A DNA stretch of 35,640 bases, taken from an uncultured Methylococcaceae bacterium. Lineage in GTDB: Bacteria; Pseudomonadota; Gammaproteobacteria; Methylococcales; Methylomonadaceae. Positions 1 to 10,088 of this stretch are shown here, piece by piece (the first letter of the stretch is position 1; the number at the start of each line of letters is the position of its first letter). The position numbers were made by a program, and so were the translations under genes. The notes beneath the pieces were generated by a model, which was not told the origin of the DNA, ran no database searches, and saw only the letters and a list, made by a program, of their open reading frames with translations. The stretch spans positions 1 to 35,640 of the forward strand of contig CAIMEB010000025.1 of assembly GCA_903839855.1 (NCBI GenBank), in the 5' to 3' direction.

Positions 1-67
1 ACATCGCTGCCGCATTTAATGGGTTCGCATGGTAGAATAAAAATCTTTTTATCTCTTAAAAAGAATC

Positions 68-1009
68 ATGCGTTTAATTAGAGGCTTATCTCATTTAGAG
101 TCATTTAAAAACGGCTGCGTGCTGACCATAGGTAATTTTGATGGCTTGCATTTAGGCCATCAGATAGTGATAAAAAAGTTAGCCGAGCGTGGAAAGGTTT
201 TAGGTTTGCCTGTCGTAATTATGACGTTTGAGCCGCAACCGCTGGAATACTTTTTGGGTGATAATGCGCCATCAAGATTGATGTGTTTACGAGAAAAAGT
301 AATAGAGTTTGCAAAATTACCGGTTGATAACTTATTGATTGTGAGTTTTAATCGACACTTTGCCAATTGTGATGCTGAGCAGTTTGTTAATAATGTATTG
401 ATTAACAAATTAAATGTTAAACATTTGGTGGTGGGTGATGATTTCCATTTTGGAAAAGCCAGGAGAGGCAATTTTGCTATGCTCAAGGAAATGGGTAAGG
501 TTTATGGCTTTAGTGTTGAAGATACAGGGTCACACAAAGCCGCAGGATTACGTGTGAGTAGTACGCTGATTAGGGATGCTTTGAATGCGGGTGACTTAAG
601 GCAAGCTCAAAAACTATTGGGTCGTTGTTATTCAATTTGTGGTCGGGTAGCGCATGGAGATAAGCGGGGTAGAACAATTGGTTACCCAACGGCCAATATA
701 CAGATGTTTAGAAAAAATACACCCATTAATGGTGTATTTGCCGTAACAATGACAGGAGTTGATGGAATCGAGTTTCAAGGCGTTGCCAATGTGGGAACAA
801 GGCCTACGGTTGACGGTAGTTCCAAGGTGATTCTTGAAACCCATTTATTCGATTTTAATAAGGAGATTTATGGGCGTTATGTGGAAGTACATTTCTATCA
901 AAAAATCAGAGATGAAATTCGATTTCAATCTCTGGAGGAACTAAAAGCCCAGATCGTAAAAGATGTGGCCAAGACTAAAAAGATTTTTGCTGAGATTAAA
1001 AGATTATGA
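68..1009 (+). CDS. ribF: Bifunctional riboflavin kinase / FAD synthetase
   Basis: Cytoplasmic enzyme that phosphorylates riboflavin to FMN and adenylylates FMN to FAD. The N-terminal nucleotidyltransferase half shows the [11 protein letters not shown] motif (about residues 22-32), the HxGH-type signature of FAD synthetases. The C-terminal flavokinase half carries [10 protein letters not shown] at about residues 200-210. At 313 aa it has the usual length. Its TGA stop overlaps the ileS ATG (ATGA), so the two are probably translationally coupled in the widespread ribF-ileS-lspA order. The ribosome binding site is weak (AAAAAGAA just before the ATG). The 67 bases upstream hold no gene end that I can identify. 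Confidence 0.96.
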   Translation: MRLIRGLSHLESFKNGCVLTIGNFDGLHLGHQIVIKKLAERGKVLGLPVVIMTFEPQPLEYFLGDNAPSRLMCLREKVIEFAKLPVDNLLIVSFNRHFANCDAEQFVNNVLINKLNVKHLVVGDDFHFGKARRGNFAMLKEMGKVYGFSVEDTGSHKAAGLRVSSTLIRDALNAGDLRQAQKLLGRCYSICGRVAHGDKRGRTIGYPTANIQMFRKNTPINGVFAVTMTGVDGIEFQGVANVGTRPTVDGSSKVILETHLFDFNKEIYGRYVEVHFYQKIRDEIRFQSLEELKAQIVKDVAKTKKIFAEIKRL

Positions 1010-3825
1010 CGATGGATTATAAAAAAACACTTAACTTACCTAATACCGAGTTTCCTATGAAAGGAAATCTAGCGCAACGTGAGCCGGAACGCTTAAAGAA
1101 ATGGAATGAGGTTAATTTATACCAAAAGATCAGGGAAACCTTTGCGGGGCGTCCTCAATTTATTTTGCACGATGGCCCTCCGTATGCCAATGGTGAGATC
1201 CATATCGGTCACGCGGTAAATAAGGTTTTAAAAGACTTTATTGTTAAATCAAAAACCTTAAGTGGTTTCGATGCGCCTTATGTGCCCGGTTGGGATTGTC
1301 ATGGTTTACCCATTGAGTTAATGGTAGAAAAGAAAATTGGTAAGGCGGGTGTTAAAGTATCACCGGCTGTTTTTAGAAAAGCCTGTCGCGAGTATGCCGG
1401 TAAACAGGTTGATATCCAGAGAGAAGCATTTATACGATTGGGGATTTTGGGTGATTGGCATAACCCCTATTTAACGATGGATTTTGCTTTTGAAGCGAAT
1501 ATTGTTCGTTCTTTAGGAAAAATCAATCAAAAAGGTCATATTACCGCAGGGGCTAAACCTGTGCATTGGTGTACAGATTGTGGTTCTGCCTTGGCAGAAG
1601 CTGAAGTGGAGTACGAAGATAAGCACTCGCCTGCCATCGATGTGCGTTTTCAGGTCGTTGATGAAGCCGCCTTTATGGCATTGTGTCATCATGCCCCTGA
1701 TTATGAAGGTCGTGGGCCTTTATCCGTAGTGATTTGGACAACTACACCCTGGACGTTACCTGCCAATCAAGGGGTTGCCTTAAACCCTGAGTTGGAATAT
1801 GTGGTTGTTCAATGTGAAACAGAACGTTTGGTTGTCGCTGAGGCATTACTAAAAGATGCTATGTTACGGTATGACATTGAGCATTATCATGTGATTGGCT
1901 ATTGTAAAGGTGATGCATGGGAGCATCAGTTATTACAACATCCGTTTTATGATCGCCAGGTTCCTATAATTTTAGGAGACCATGTAACGACTGATGCTGG
2001 GACTGGAGCCGTGCATACGGCACCCGGTCATGGTCAAGACGATTACGTGGTCGGTCAAAAATACGGTTTACCCGTTGATAATCCAGTCGGTGCTGATGGT
2101 GTGTTTTTAGCCAATACAGAACTCTTTGCTGGAGAGCACGTGTTTACAGCCAATGCGCATGTTTTAGCTGTACTGGAGATTAAGAAGAAACTCGTTCATC
2201 ACGAAGCCATTCTGCACAGTTATCCACATTGCTGGCGCCATAAAACCCCGATTATTTTTAGAGCGACCGCACAGTGGTTTATCTCAATGAATAAAAATAA
2301 ATTACGGGAACAGGCGTTAGATGCTGTTAAGCAAGTCGAGTGGATTCCTGATTGGGGACAAGCGCGTATCGAAAGCATGTTGGAAGGACGTCCTGATTGG
2401 TGTATTTCACGTCAACGTACGTGGGGTGTGCCTATTACCTTTTTTATTCATAAAGAAACCCGTGAATTGCATCCACGCACGCCAGAACTGATTGAAGAAG
2501 TGGCTAAGCGCATTGAAGAAAAAGGCATAGAGGCTTGGTTTGAGCTAGAAAAAGAAGAGCTCTTAGGAGCTGAAGCCGCTGATTATGAAAAAATGACTGA
2601 TACGCTGGATGTGTGGTTTGACTCCGGTGTAACTCATGCCTGTGTATTGGAACAGCGCGAGCAACTAAGGTCTCCTGCTGATTTATATTTAGAAGGATCT
2701 GATCAGCACAGAGGTTGGTTTCAATCATCATTGTTAGCGTCTACCGCCATGAATGATGTTGCACCTTATAAGGCGGTGCTAACCCATGGTTTTACTGTGG
2801 ATAAGAATGGCGAAAAGATGTCGAAGTCTAAGGGCAACGTAATTCCGCCTCAATCAGTTATGAAAAACCTGGGCGCTGATGTTTTACGATTATGGATTGC
2901 TTCAACGGATTATCGGAGTGAAATGCGCGTCTCAGATGAGATTTTAGAGCGAACTTCCGATGGCTACAGACGTTTAAGAAACACAGCGCGTTTCCTGTTA
3001 TCCAGCATTAATGATTTTAACCCTGCGGTAGATTTAGTTGAAACTCAGGATTTATTGGCGTTAGATCGCTGGATTCTTGATAGGGCTTATGCGCTACAGG
3101 AAGAAGTAAAAACAGCTTATGAAACGTATCAGTTTCAGCACATCTACCAAAAAGTGCATCACTTTTGTGTGATTGATCTCGGTGGTTTTTATCTGGATAT
3201 TATCAAAGACCGTCAATATACCGCAAAATCAGATGGCTTGGCACGACGATCTGCACAAACGGCAATGTATCATGTTGTTGAAGCGTTAACCCGATGGTTG
3301 GCGCCTATTATTAGTTATACCGCAGATGAGATTTGGCAATATATTCCAGGTGAGCGTAGTGAATCTGTTTTCTTGGAAACGTGGTATGAAGGCTTAGTTA
3401 AATTTGATGAAGAGGCCGTCATGAATCGCGAGTTCTGGCAAAAAATAATGTCAGTAAGAACTGCGATCAGTAAAGAACTAGAAAAAAGTCGCAGTAAAGG
3501 CGATATTGGCTCTTCACTCAATGCGGAGCTTGAGCTTTATTGTAATGCCGAGTTTTTTGACGTCTTAAATCAATTGTCTGATGAGCTACGCTTTATTTTT
3601 ATTACTTCTCAGGCCGCCGTATTTGCAGAACAACTGGCACCGGCTGAGGCTATTCAAACTGAAGTTGAGGGCGTTAAATTAGTCGTTACTGTTTCTGAGC
3701 ATAAAAAGTGTGTGCGTTGCTGGCATCAACGTGCTGACGTAGGCCAACACGAAGATCACGAAGAGCTTTGTGCACGTTGTGTAGAAAACGTTTCAGGTAG
3801 TGGTGAGCAGAGACATTATGCGTAA
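1006..3825 (+). CDS. ileS: Isoleucyl-tRNA synthetase
   Basis: Class I aminoacyl-tRNA synthetase that charges tRNA-Ile and edits misactivated valine. The HIGH motif is at residues 66-69 ([13 protein letters not shown]) and KMSKS at 604-608. The CP1 editing domain lies between them, with [11 protein letters not shown] and [16 protein letters not shown] visible. The C-terminal zinc finger has Cys902, Cys905, Cys922 and Cys925. The length of 939 aa is normal for the bacterial form with a zinc tail. An ATG two codons downstream (1012) is an alternative start; I prefer 1006 because it overlaps the ribF stop as ATGA. The end overlaps lspA. Confidence 0.98.
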   Translation: MTMDYKKTLNLPNTEFPMKGNLAQREPERLKKWNEVNLYQKIRETFAGRPQFILHDGPPYANGEIHIGHAVNKVLKDFIVKSKTLSGFDAPYVPGWDCHGLPIELMVEKKIGKAGVKVSPAVFRKACREYAGKQVDIQREAFIRLGILGDWHNPYLTMDFAFEANIVRSLGKINQKGHITAGAKPVHWCTDCGSALAEAEVEYEDKHSPAIDVRFQVVDEAAFMALCHHAPDYEGRGPLSVVIWTTTPWTLPANQGVALNPELEYVVVQCETERLVVAEALLKDAMLRYDIEHYHVIGYCKGDAWEHQLLQHPFYDRQVPIILGDHVTTDAGTGAVHTAPGHGQDDYVVGQKYGLPVDNPVGADGVFLANTELFAGEHVFTANAHVLAVLEIKKKLVHHEAILHSYPHCWRHKTPIIFRATAQWFISMNKNKLREQALDAVKQVEWIPDWGQARIESMLEGRPDWCISRQRTWGVPITFFIHKETRELHPRTPELIEEVAKRIEEKGIEAWFELEKEELLGAEAADYEKMTDTLDVWFDSGVTHACVLEQREQLRSPADLYLEGSDQHRGWFQSSLLASTAMNDVAPYKAVLTHGFTVDKNGEKMSKSKGNVIPPQSVMKNLGADVLRLWIASTDYRSEMRVSDEILERTSDGYRRLRNTARFLLSSINDFNPAVDLVETQDLLALDRWILDRAYALQEEVKTAYETYQFQHIYQKVHHFCVIDLGGFYLDIIKDRQYTAKSDGLARRSAQTAMYHVVEALTRWLAPIISYTADEIWQYIPGERSESVFLETWYEGLVKFDEEAVMNREFWQKIMSVRTAISKELEKSRSKGDIGSSLNAELELYCNAEFFDVLNQLSDELRFIFITSQAAVFAEQLAPAEAIQTEVEGVKLVVTVSEHKKCVRCWHQRADVGQHEDHEELCARCVENVSGSGEQRHYA

Positions 3826-4309
3826 TCTTAGTATGTTGAAATGGCTGGGTTTGTCATTGTTGGCAGTGATCCTGGATCAGGTCAGTAAGTTAGCGGTAGA
3901 TGGTACGATGCAGCTTTATGAGTCTATTCAGATTATGCCTTTCTTTAGATTAACTTATGTCCGTAATACGGGTGCAGCGTTTAGTTTTTTAAGTGATGCC
4001 GGTGGATGGCAGCGTTGGTTCTTTGCGGGGCTGGCTATTGTTATTAGCCTGGTGATAGCTGTTTGGTTAACACGCTTGAAACAGCATGAGACTTTGTTGG
4101 CCGTTGCTTTATCTTTAGTCTTGGGCGGTGCGGTAGGTAATTTAATTGATCGCTTATCCTATGGTTATGTGATCGATTTTCTTGATGTTTATTACAATAC
4201 GTGGCATTGGCCAGCCTTTAATATCGCCGACTCTGCGATTACATTGGGGGTTATATTAATGCTTCTGGAGTCTTTTGGTTTGGTTGGTAAGCCCAGTCAA
4301 CCGGAGTAA
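3818..4309 (+). CDS. lspA: Lipoprotein signal peptidase (signal peptidase II)
   Basis: Inner-membrane aspartyl protease that removes the signal peptide from diacylglyceryl-prolipoproteins; it acts after Lgt, which is also in this window. It has four hydrophobic segments and both catalytic blocks: [15 protein letters not shown] (catalytic Asp about 120) and FNIADSAI (Asp about 138). I place the start at ATG 3818, giving 163 aa, because that ATG overlaps the ileS stop (ATGcgTAA) and has GGTGAG upstream. A GTG at 3800 would add six residues. An intrinsic terminator starts inside its stop codon, so it ends the ribF-ileS-lspA operon. Confidence 0.95.
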   Translation: MRNLSMLKWLGLSLLAVILDQVSKLAVDGTMQLYESIQIMPFFRLTYVRNTGAAFSFLSDAGGWQRWFFAGLAIVISLVIAVWLTRLKQHETLLAVALSLVLGGAVGNLIDRLSYGYVIDFLDVYYNTWHWPAFNIADSAITLGVILMLLESFGLVGKPSQPE

Positions 4310-4328
4310 AACAGCTTTAGCTGTTTTT
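4308..4328 (+). terminator. Intrinsic terminator after lspA
   Basis: AAAACAGC (4308-4315), a TTTA loop, then GCTGTTTT (4320-4327) and one more T. The stem is an 8-bp perfect inverted repeat ending in a T run, starting within the lspA stop codon. The A-rich left arm could also serve the convergent ampD transcript. Confidence 0.75.
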
Positions 4329-4402
4329 ACAGGCAATAGCTGAAGCGATTGCACACCAGTTTACAGCTAAGCCGCTTCTGAGAAAATTGACCTTGGTTAG
4401 CG

Positions 4403-4933
4403 TTATTTGATTCTATGCCAGTCAAATGATGGGCCAGGGTCTGTTTTTCTATCGGGTGCAATGTCACTGTGTCCAGTGATGTGCTGTTTTGATAGCTTGG
4501 GGTAGTGTGTCAGTAAGCTATCAATTACTTTTTTAAGTTGATCGTATTGTGCGCCTGTATAAGCAATTGTCTCTGTTCCTTCCAGTTCAATTCCAATAGA
4601 AAAGTCATTACAGCGCTCTCTGCCTTGGTAGTTTGACTTGCCAGCATGCCAGGCTCGTTTATCAAAGGGAACATATTGTGTACAGCTGCCATCTCTTTTA
4701 ATGAGCAGATGGGCTGATACAGTGAGTTGATAAATCTCTTTAAAATAAGGGTCATCATCAGGATTGAGGGTGTTGCAAAATAACTGATCGATGTAAGGTG
4801 TGCCAAATTGACCCGCAGGCAGACTAATACAATGGATTACGATTAACGAAATATCAGATGGATCAGGACGTTCATCATAATTGGGTGATGGAACCTTAAC
4901 AGCACTTGTTAGCCAATGTTGGTGTATAGTCAT
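4403..4933 (-). CDS. ampD: 1,6-anhydro-N-acetylmuramyl-L-alanine amidase AmpD
   Basis: Cytoplasmic zinc amidase of peptidoglycan recycling that cleaves the lactyl-L-Ala bond of anhydro-muropeptides. It belongs to the Amidase_2 fold. Visible zinc ligands are His34 (VIHCISLP), His155 and Asp165 (TGHSDIAPDR..DPGP), matching the known His34/His154/Asp164 pattern of the family. There is no signal peptide, as expected for cytoplasmic AmpD rather than periplasmic AmiD. At 176 aa the length is normal. The gene is convergent with lspA. No ampE follows it. Confidence 0.95.
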   Translation of the reverse strand: MTIHQHWLTSAVKVPSPNYDERPDPSDISLIVIHCISLPAGQFGTPYIDQLFCNTLNPDDDPYFKEIYQLTVSAHLLIKRDGSCTQYVPFDKRAWHAGKSNYQGRERCNDFSIGIELEGTETIAYTGAQYDQLKKVIDSLLTHYPKLSKQHITGHSDIAPDRKTDPGPSFDWHRIK

Positions 4934-4982
4934 AAAAGTAGACAGTGATTTTAAAAAAGTATTTTGGGGTATTTTGTGGAGA

Positions 4983-5108
4983 TTATTTATTGCGAGTTAC
5001 ATTGATCACTACCTGATCCGCTTGATCTACTCCGTGGAGTTGGAAACTTTGCTTGGCAAAATCAATTCCTAACACCTTAACCGACCCTTTTGATATATTA
5101 TTGTTCAT
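4983..5108 (-). pseudogene. IS110-family transposase remnant (N-terminal stub)
   Basis: The reverse strand encodes 41 residues from an ATG at 5108 with GAGG six bases before it, ending at a TAA (4983-4985). The peptide contains VKVLGIDFAKQSFQLHGVD followed by VVINVTRNK. That is the start of the DEDD-type IS110 recombinase: the first catalytic Asp in GIDxAK, the FxLHGVD block, then the beginning of the conserved R-K segment, where it stops. The rest of the roughly 300-400-residue protein is absent; ampD begins 50 bases further on. I read it as a truncated insertion-sequence copy. The family assignment rests on motif recognition over a short stretch. Confidence 0.7.
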
Positions 5109-5228
5109 GGTCTGCCTCACTTTCTATTTTGATGTTTGCTATAAAACTAATATCATGACCGATTTGAGGTTGTTTAGGAAGTGGGGCGGTTCATTCCATT
5201 AGAGTCGGTTATTAAATAGAATAAATGT

Positions 5229-5234
5229 TATAAT
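5229..5234 (+). promoter_or_regulatory. Candidate -10 box for the Lon-like gene
   Basis: A perfect TATAAT lies 40 bases before the start of the 5274 gene. The best -35 (TCGGTT, 5205-5210, 18-base spacer) is poor. The rest of 5109-5228 lies upstream of the IS110 stub and would correspond to the non-coding end of that element; I see no gene there. Confidence 0.45.
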
Positions 5235-5273
5235 ATTCCGTTATTTACATTATGAACGCCTGCAAAATTATCC

Positions 5274-7661
5274 ATGACGACTACTTTAAAGCTTCCCATT
5301 GAGTCACTGAAACTGAATGTCGATTTAACAGACATTGACTTCCCGGAAGCTCCCCGCTCGCAAAGCGGAATTTTAGGACAACCCAGAGCACAATCCGCCT
5401 TAGAATTCGGCATTGCCATGCCAAATCCAGGCTACAATATTTTTGTGATGGGTGAACCGGGCTTGGGTCGTCTTTCCATGATTACCAATCATTTGGATCT
5501 ATTGGCTCACTTGCAACCAGCGCCATCATCTTATGCCTATGTCGACAATTTTGATAATTCCAGAGAACCCGTGGCTATCGAGTTACCTGCTGAATATGGG
5601 CAGGTGCTTTGTAAAGACATTGAAAAGTTATTAGATAACTTATTGGCCACTTTTCCTGCAGCGTTTGAAAGCCCGACCTATCAACAAAAAAAATCAGCTA
5701 TCGAACGACAGTTTAGTCAGTGTTATAACGCAGCTATTGACCTTGTTGATAGAAAAGCTCAAGCGGACAATATTGCTTTATTTAGAGAAGGAGAATCCAT
5801 CACTTTTGCACCTATCAGAGACAATAAGTCTCTGAACGAAGAGCAATTTACGCAATTGCCACAGGCAGAGCGTGAAACTTTCCATAGCAATGTTGAGGCG
5901 TTAGAAGATTATTTAAGTGACGTGTTATTAGAATTACCCCAATGGCGCCGCACTATGGTCGAAAAAATTAAACAGCTAGACAATGATACCATTAGCTTGG
6001 CGATTGACCCTTTCTTCTCTGAACTGAATGAGAAATATCAAAATATCGATGACGTCATTACTTATCTAGCAGAAGTTAAAAAGAACTTAAGTTTGACTAT
6101 TTCTGACTATTTAATGCCTGGGCGCACACTAGAGCCTCGTGAAACGGTCGCCAGACGTCTTGCCCTTAACGAACTTTACACCCCTAACATTCTGGTTGAT
6201 AACAAACTAGATAATGGAGCTCCCGTTATTTATGAACCTCATCCCATTTATCAAAACCTGTTTGGTCGAATTGAATATGTCAGTGACCAAGGCACCTTAG
6301 TCACTAATTATCAAAAAATCTGTGCGGGTTCATTGCATAGAGCCAATGGTGGCTACTTAATTCTTGATGCCGAAAAACTACTTACCTATCCATTTGTCTG
6401 GGAAGGACTTAAACGCGCCTTGCAATCAAGCCGAATTGAAATAGAATCCCCTTATTCGGAGTTAGGTGTCAACACCATTACCTTAAAACCCGAAGTTATC
6501 CCACTCAATGTAAAAGTGATTCTGGTAGGCTCACGCGATATTTATTATCTGTTAGAGGAAATGGATAGTGAGTTTAATGAGATGTTCAGAATTCTGGCTG
6601 ATTTTGATAATTACATTCCACGCACTGATGAATCGATGCAAGGCTTTGCCCTGCTGATGAAGAAACAGGCCGCCGATTCTGGCGCAAAGCCCTTGTCACA
6701 CGCCGCTATTGAAAGTTTAATTGAGCACAGTTGTCGCCTCGCAGAAAATCAGCATCATTTTTCTGCACATATTAAAGATTCCCTGGACATTATTGCTGAA
6801 GCTAATTTGTTTTGTAAGCAAGCCCAACATAATCAGATTGATCGATATCATATTGAACAAGCTTTATCTGCCAGAGAATACCGTAACGGTCGCTTATCTC
6901 AAGCGATTCTCGAAGAAATGCTGGACGGTACTATCCTGATTGATACCCAAGGAGAAGCCATCGGAAAAATCAATGGCTTAACAGTACTGGAAATTGGTGG
7001 CAGCAGCTTTGGCGCACCCGCAAGGATTACAACCACCGTCTATCCGGGTTCACGAGGCATTGTGGATATTGAGCGGGAAGCTGAACTGGGGCAAGCGATT
7101 CATTCAAAAGGCGTAATGATTTTAACAGGCTATCTGGGACATTCTTATGCGCAACAATTCCCGCTCGCTGTCTCAGCGAGTATTGCCATTGAGCAATCTT
7201 ATGGTTATATCGACGGTGACAGTGCTTCGCTTGCTGAACTTTGTTGTCTTATTTCGGCCTTAACCCGCACGCCTATAAAGCAAGCCTTTGCCGTTACCGG
7301 TTCGGTCAATCAATACGGTGAAGTTCAGGCGGTAGGCGGTATTAATGAGAAAATAGAAGGGTACTTTAGACTTTGCCAAGCCAGAGGCTTAGAAGGTCAA
7401 CACGCGGTTATTATTCCAGTAGCCAATAAGCGCAATTTGATGTTAAAGCAGGAAGTGATTGAGGCGGTTGCTAACGGCTTATTTGCTGTCTATGCAGTAG
7501 CCAGCGTCAATGAGACTTTGGAGTTATTGACCGGACAGCTTGCAGGTGAAGCCAATGAAGAGGGCAATTACCCAGAAAACAGTATCAACTTTAAAGCCAT
7601 ATCACGTTTAAAAGAAATTTCCGATATGGCTGTAGATGATGATAAAGAGGCTGAAGGTTAA
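5274..7661 (+). CDS. ATP-dependent Lon-type protease (LonB/YcbZ-like)
   Basis: Cytoplasmic AAA+ protease of the AAA_32 plus Lon_C architecture, distinct from housekeeping LonA because it lacks the LonA N-terminal substrate domain. The N-terminal ATPase part has a Walker A-like loop, GEPGLGRLS (about residues 60-68), with Arg where the usual Lys sits. The centre is helical. The C-terminal proteolytic domain carries the Ser-Lys dyad at Ser650 (GDSASLAEL) and Lys693 (GGINEKIEG), 43 residues apart as in E. coli Lon. At 795 aa it is complete. A weak ribosome binding site precedes the ATG. It converges on the SPOR-domain gene with 7 bases between them. The substrate is unknown. Confidence 0.88.
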   Translation: MTTTLKLPIESLKLNVDLTDIDFPEAPRSQSGILGQPRAQSALEFGIAMPNPGYNIFVMGEPGLGRLSMITNHLDLLAHLQPAPSSYAYVDNFDNSREPVAIELPAEYGQVLCKDIEKLLDNLLATFPAAFESPTYQQKKSAIERQFSQCYNAAIDLVDRKAQADNIALFREGESITFAPIRDNKSLNEEQFTQLPQAERETFHSNVEALEDYLSDVLLELPQWRRTMVEKIKQLDNDTISLAIDPFFSELNEKYQNIDDVITYLAEVKKNLSLTISDYLMPGRTLEPRETVARRLALNELYTPNILVDNKLDNGAPVIYEPHPIYQNLFGRIEYVSDQGTLVTNYQKICAGSLHRANGGYLILDAEKLLTYPFVWEGLKRALQSSRIEIESPYSELGVNTITLKPEVIPLNVKVILVGSRDIYYLLEEMDSEFNEMFRILADFDNYIPRTDESMQGFALLMKKQAADSGAKPLSHAAIESLIEHSCRLAENQHHFSAHIKDSLDIIAEANLFCKQAQHNQIDRYHIEQALSAREYRNGRLSQAILEEMLDGTILIDTQGEAIGKINGLTVLEIGGSSFGAPARITTTVYPGSRGIVDIEREAELGQAIHSKGVMILTGYLGHSYAQQFPLAVSASIAIEQSYGYIDGDSASLAELCCLISALTRTPIKQAFAVTGSVNQYGEVQAVGGINEKIEGYFRLCQARGLEGQHAVIIPVANKRNLMLKQEVIEAVANGLFAVYAVASVNETLELLTGQLAGEANEEGNYPENSINFKAISRLKEISDMAVDDDKEAEG

Positions 7662-7668
7662 CAGAAAT

Positions 7669-8250
7669 TCAGTCGTTAGTTTCCGTAATAATAGCTGCAA
7701 TACCACGCTGCTTTAATCTGACACTGATAGCATTAATGCTATCAGTCTTGGCATAAGGCCCCATTTTAACCCGATACCAATTTACTGTGCCGACTTTGGT
7801 CTTCTCGACTTTGGATACTAATCCCATTGCAGCCAATTTGATTCTTAATTGATCCGCTTCTTTAAAGGAACTAAAGGTACTACCGGCCTGTATAACATAA
7901 TGTGTTGATTTTGCCTTCCCGACTCTTTCTTCCCTTGTCCGGGTTTTAATCTCATACTCAGGAACCACCACCTCTTTTTCAGGGAGTAGGGTATAAAAAT
8001 CAAATTGTGGTCCTGTCTTAACTTCTGGCTTGTGCTCTCCTTTAGAGGCATTTGCCTTTTCTAAGTCCGCAGTTTCAGCAAGATGCTTCGCACTATTACT
8101 GCGTAAGTATACTAAAAAGACCGCAAACAAAATAATGATTGCAGTAATTAACATCCATTTCCACAAACCAATGCCGGATTTCTGACCAAACTGATCTCGA
8201 CGTCGCCCCGTTTTTTCATCTAGGTTTCTTGGTTTATAGTCTCTGGACAT
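7669..8250 (-). CDS. SPOR-domain inner-membrane protein
   Basis: Single-pass membrane protein with a basic cytoplasmic N-terminus, a transmembrane helix at about residues 29-48 (LWKWMLITAIIILFAVFLV), a low-complexity linker, and a C-terminal SPOR domain (about 113-190, with YVIQAGSTFSSFKEAD and WYRVKMGPY). SPOR domains bind glycan strands lacking stem peptides at division sites, so a role in septal cell-wall remodelling, FtsN-like in layout, is likely. The ATG overlaps the argS stop (TAATG), indicating translational coupling. This argS-SPOR pairing is common in gammaproteobacteria. It is too short and too divergent for me to call ftsN. Confidence 0.88.
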   Translation of the reverse strand: MSRDYKPRNLDEKTGRRRDQFGQKSGIGLWKWMLITAIIILFAVFLVYLRSNSAKHLAETADLEKANASKGEHKPEVKTGPQFDFYTLLPEKEVVVPEYEIKTRTREERVGKAKSTHYVIQAGSTFSSFKEADQLRIKLAAMGLVSKVEKTKVGTVNWYRVKMGPYAKTDSINAISVRLKQRGIAAIITETND

Positions 8251-10010
8251 TACATGGATTCAGGTGTGTTGATATTCAGAAGACCCAGGCCATTTGCCAA
8301 CACTTGCCTCACCGCACAGATTAAGTTTAATCTGGCATCTCGAATACAAGCATCTTCAACAAGAAACTGATGGGCGTTGTAATAAGTATGGAACTCATGC
8401 GACAGTTCGCGTAAATATAAAACCAATTGATGTGGCTCGTATTGTAACGCTGCTTTTTCAAGAACTTCCGGGTAACGCGCTAAAGTGACCAATAAAGTAC
8501 TTTCATGCTCTTCGGTCAGTTTATTTAGATGTTCCATTCCCTGTTCAACATTTCTTTCCAGGCCTTTCTCGTCTAATTGACGTAATACACTACATACCCG
8601 TGCATGCGCGTATTGTACATAAAACACCGGATTTTCATTAGACCTTGATGTCGCTAATTTCAAATCGAAGTCCATGTGCTGTTCTGATCGACGCATCACA
8701 TAAAAGAAGCGTGCCGCATCTTTGCCCACCTCGTCTCTCAACTGCCGTAAGGTCACAAACTCGCCCGAGCGGGTAGACATTTGCACTCTTTCTTCGCCAC
8801 GATAAAGCACCGCAAATTGAACCAATAACACGTTCAACTTCGACTCATCAGCTCCCAAGGCCTGAATGGCTGCTCTCACTCTAGGCACATAACCATGATG
8901 ATCCGCACCCCAGATATCAATAATCTGATCAAAACCCCGATCGAGTTTATTGTTATGATAAGCGATATCCGAAGCAAAGTAAGTATACTGCCCATTCTCT
9001 CTTACAACAACCCGATCCTTTTCATCACCTAATTGGCTAGACGCAAACCATATTGCGCCATCTCGCTCATATAAATAATTTCTTTCCCGGAGTCGTTCCA
9101 GTGCTTTTTCAACAGAACCATTATCCATTAAATGACGTTCTGAAAACCATTCCTGATATTCAACACCAAACTCTTTTAAATCAGCTTTAATATCATCCAG
9201 AATACTGTCTAAGCCAATCTGAAAGAAATCACGATATTGAGTGTTTCCGAGTAATGTTTTGGTGCGTTGAATAAGCGCATCAATATGTAAATCTTTATCA
9301 CCACCTTGTGGTTCATCAGGGGTTATGTTCTCAAAAACGAGTTCAATGGGTCTGCGATAATCATTATTGGCATTGAGATAAATGTGTCTGGCAATATCAC
9401 GGACATAGACTCCACGATAGCCATTGCTGGGAAAAACAACGTCTTCACCGCATTCTTCAAGATATCTTAACCAAACGCTGGTTGCCAGGATATCCATCTG
9501 GCGTCCAGCATCATTAACATAATATTCTCGATACACATCAAAGCCAACCGCTTGCAGTAAATCAGCAACCGCAGAACCATAAGCAGCCCCTCGACCGTGT
9601 CCTACATGCAAAGGCCCAGTAGGGTTAGCGGACACAAACTCGACCTGTACCTTTTTACCGGCACCGACCTTGCTTAGGCCATACTCAAGCCCTTGAGTAT
9701 GGATTTGAGTAACAATTTGGTACTGAGTATTCGGGTTGATAAAGAAGTTAATAAACCCAGGACCCGCTAGTTCTACTTTTGTCACCGCCTCATGAGCAGG
9801 TAATGCGGCGATAATCTTGGTTGCCAACTCGCGTGGGTTTGATCTTGCTGATTTTGCTAACAACAAAGCCAAATTTGAAGCAAAATCACCATGCGCAGCA
9901 TCACGAGTGCGATCTATCGTTATCTGTGGAATAATTACTGCATCAAGAACACCTCCTACTTTAAGATTTTCAATGGCTTGCAAAAGGAGTTCTTCTAATT
10001 TCTTTTTCAT
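8250..10010 (-). CDS. argS: Arginyl-tRNA synthetase
   Basis: Class I synthetase that charges tRNA-Arg. The HIGH-equivalent is [18 protein letters not shown] (about residues 128-145). The KMSKS position is the degenerate [11 protein letters not shown] typical of ArgS. The N-terminal Add-1 domain and the C-terminal DALR anticodon-binding domain ([16 protein letters not shown] onward) are both present. At 586 aa the length is normal. It lies between priA and the SPOR gene on the same strand, and its stop codon overlaps the SPOR start. Confidence 0.98.
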   Translation of the reverse strand: MKKKLEELLLQAIENLKVGGVLDAVIIPQITIDRTRDAAHGDFASNLALLLAKSARSNPRELATKIIAALPAHEAVTKVELAGPGFINFFINPNTQYQIVTQIHTQGLEYGLSKVGAGKKVQVEFVSANPTGPLHVGHGRGAAYGSAVADLLQAVGFDVYREYYVNDAGRQMDILATSVWLRYLEECGEDVVFPSNGYRGVYVRDIARHIYLNANNDYRRPIELVFENITPDEPQGGDKDLHIDALIQRTKTLLGNTQYRDFFQIGLDSILDDIKADLKEFGVEYQEWFSERHLMDNGSVEKALERLRERNYLYERDGAIWFASSQLGDEKDRVVVRENGQYTYFASDIAYHNNKLDRGFDQIIDIWGADHHGYVPRVRAAIQALGADESKLNVLLVQFAVLYRGEERVQMSTRSGEFVTLRQLRDEVGKDAARFFYVMRRSEQHMDFDLKLATSRSNENPVFYVQYAHARVCSVLRQLDEKGLERNVEQGMEHLNKLTEEHESTLLVTLARYPEVLEKAALQYEPHQLVLYLRELSHEFHTYYNAHQFLVEDACIRDARLNLICAVRQVLANGLGLLNINTPESM

Positions 10011-10088
10011 TGCTTCACTGCGTAGTTGAATCGGATAAATATTTGCACATTATCCATTAAAATAAGCGGATTATCCATTCAATCAATA

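Noticed and set aside
4881-5072. 63-codon plus-strand ORF between ampD and the Lon-like gene
   Set aside because: It overlaps the ampD 5' end and is antisense to the IS110 stub, which has a recognisable motif and a ribosome binding site on the other strand.
5187-5196. CGGTTCATTC shared with 21525-21534
   Set aside because: A 10-base match with divergent flanks is too short to call a repeat in 35 kb.
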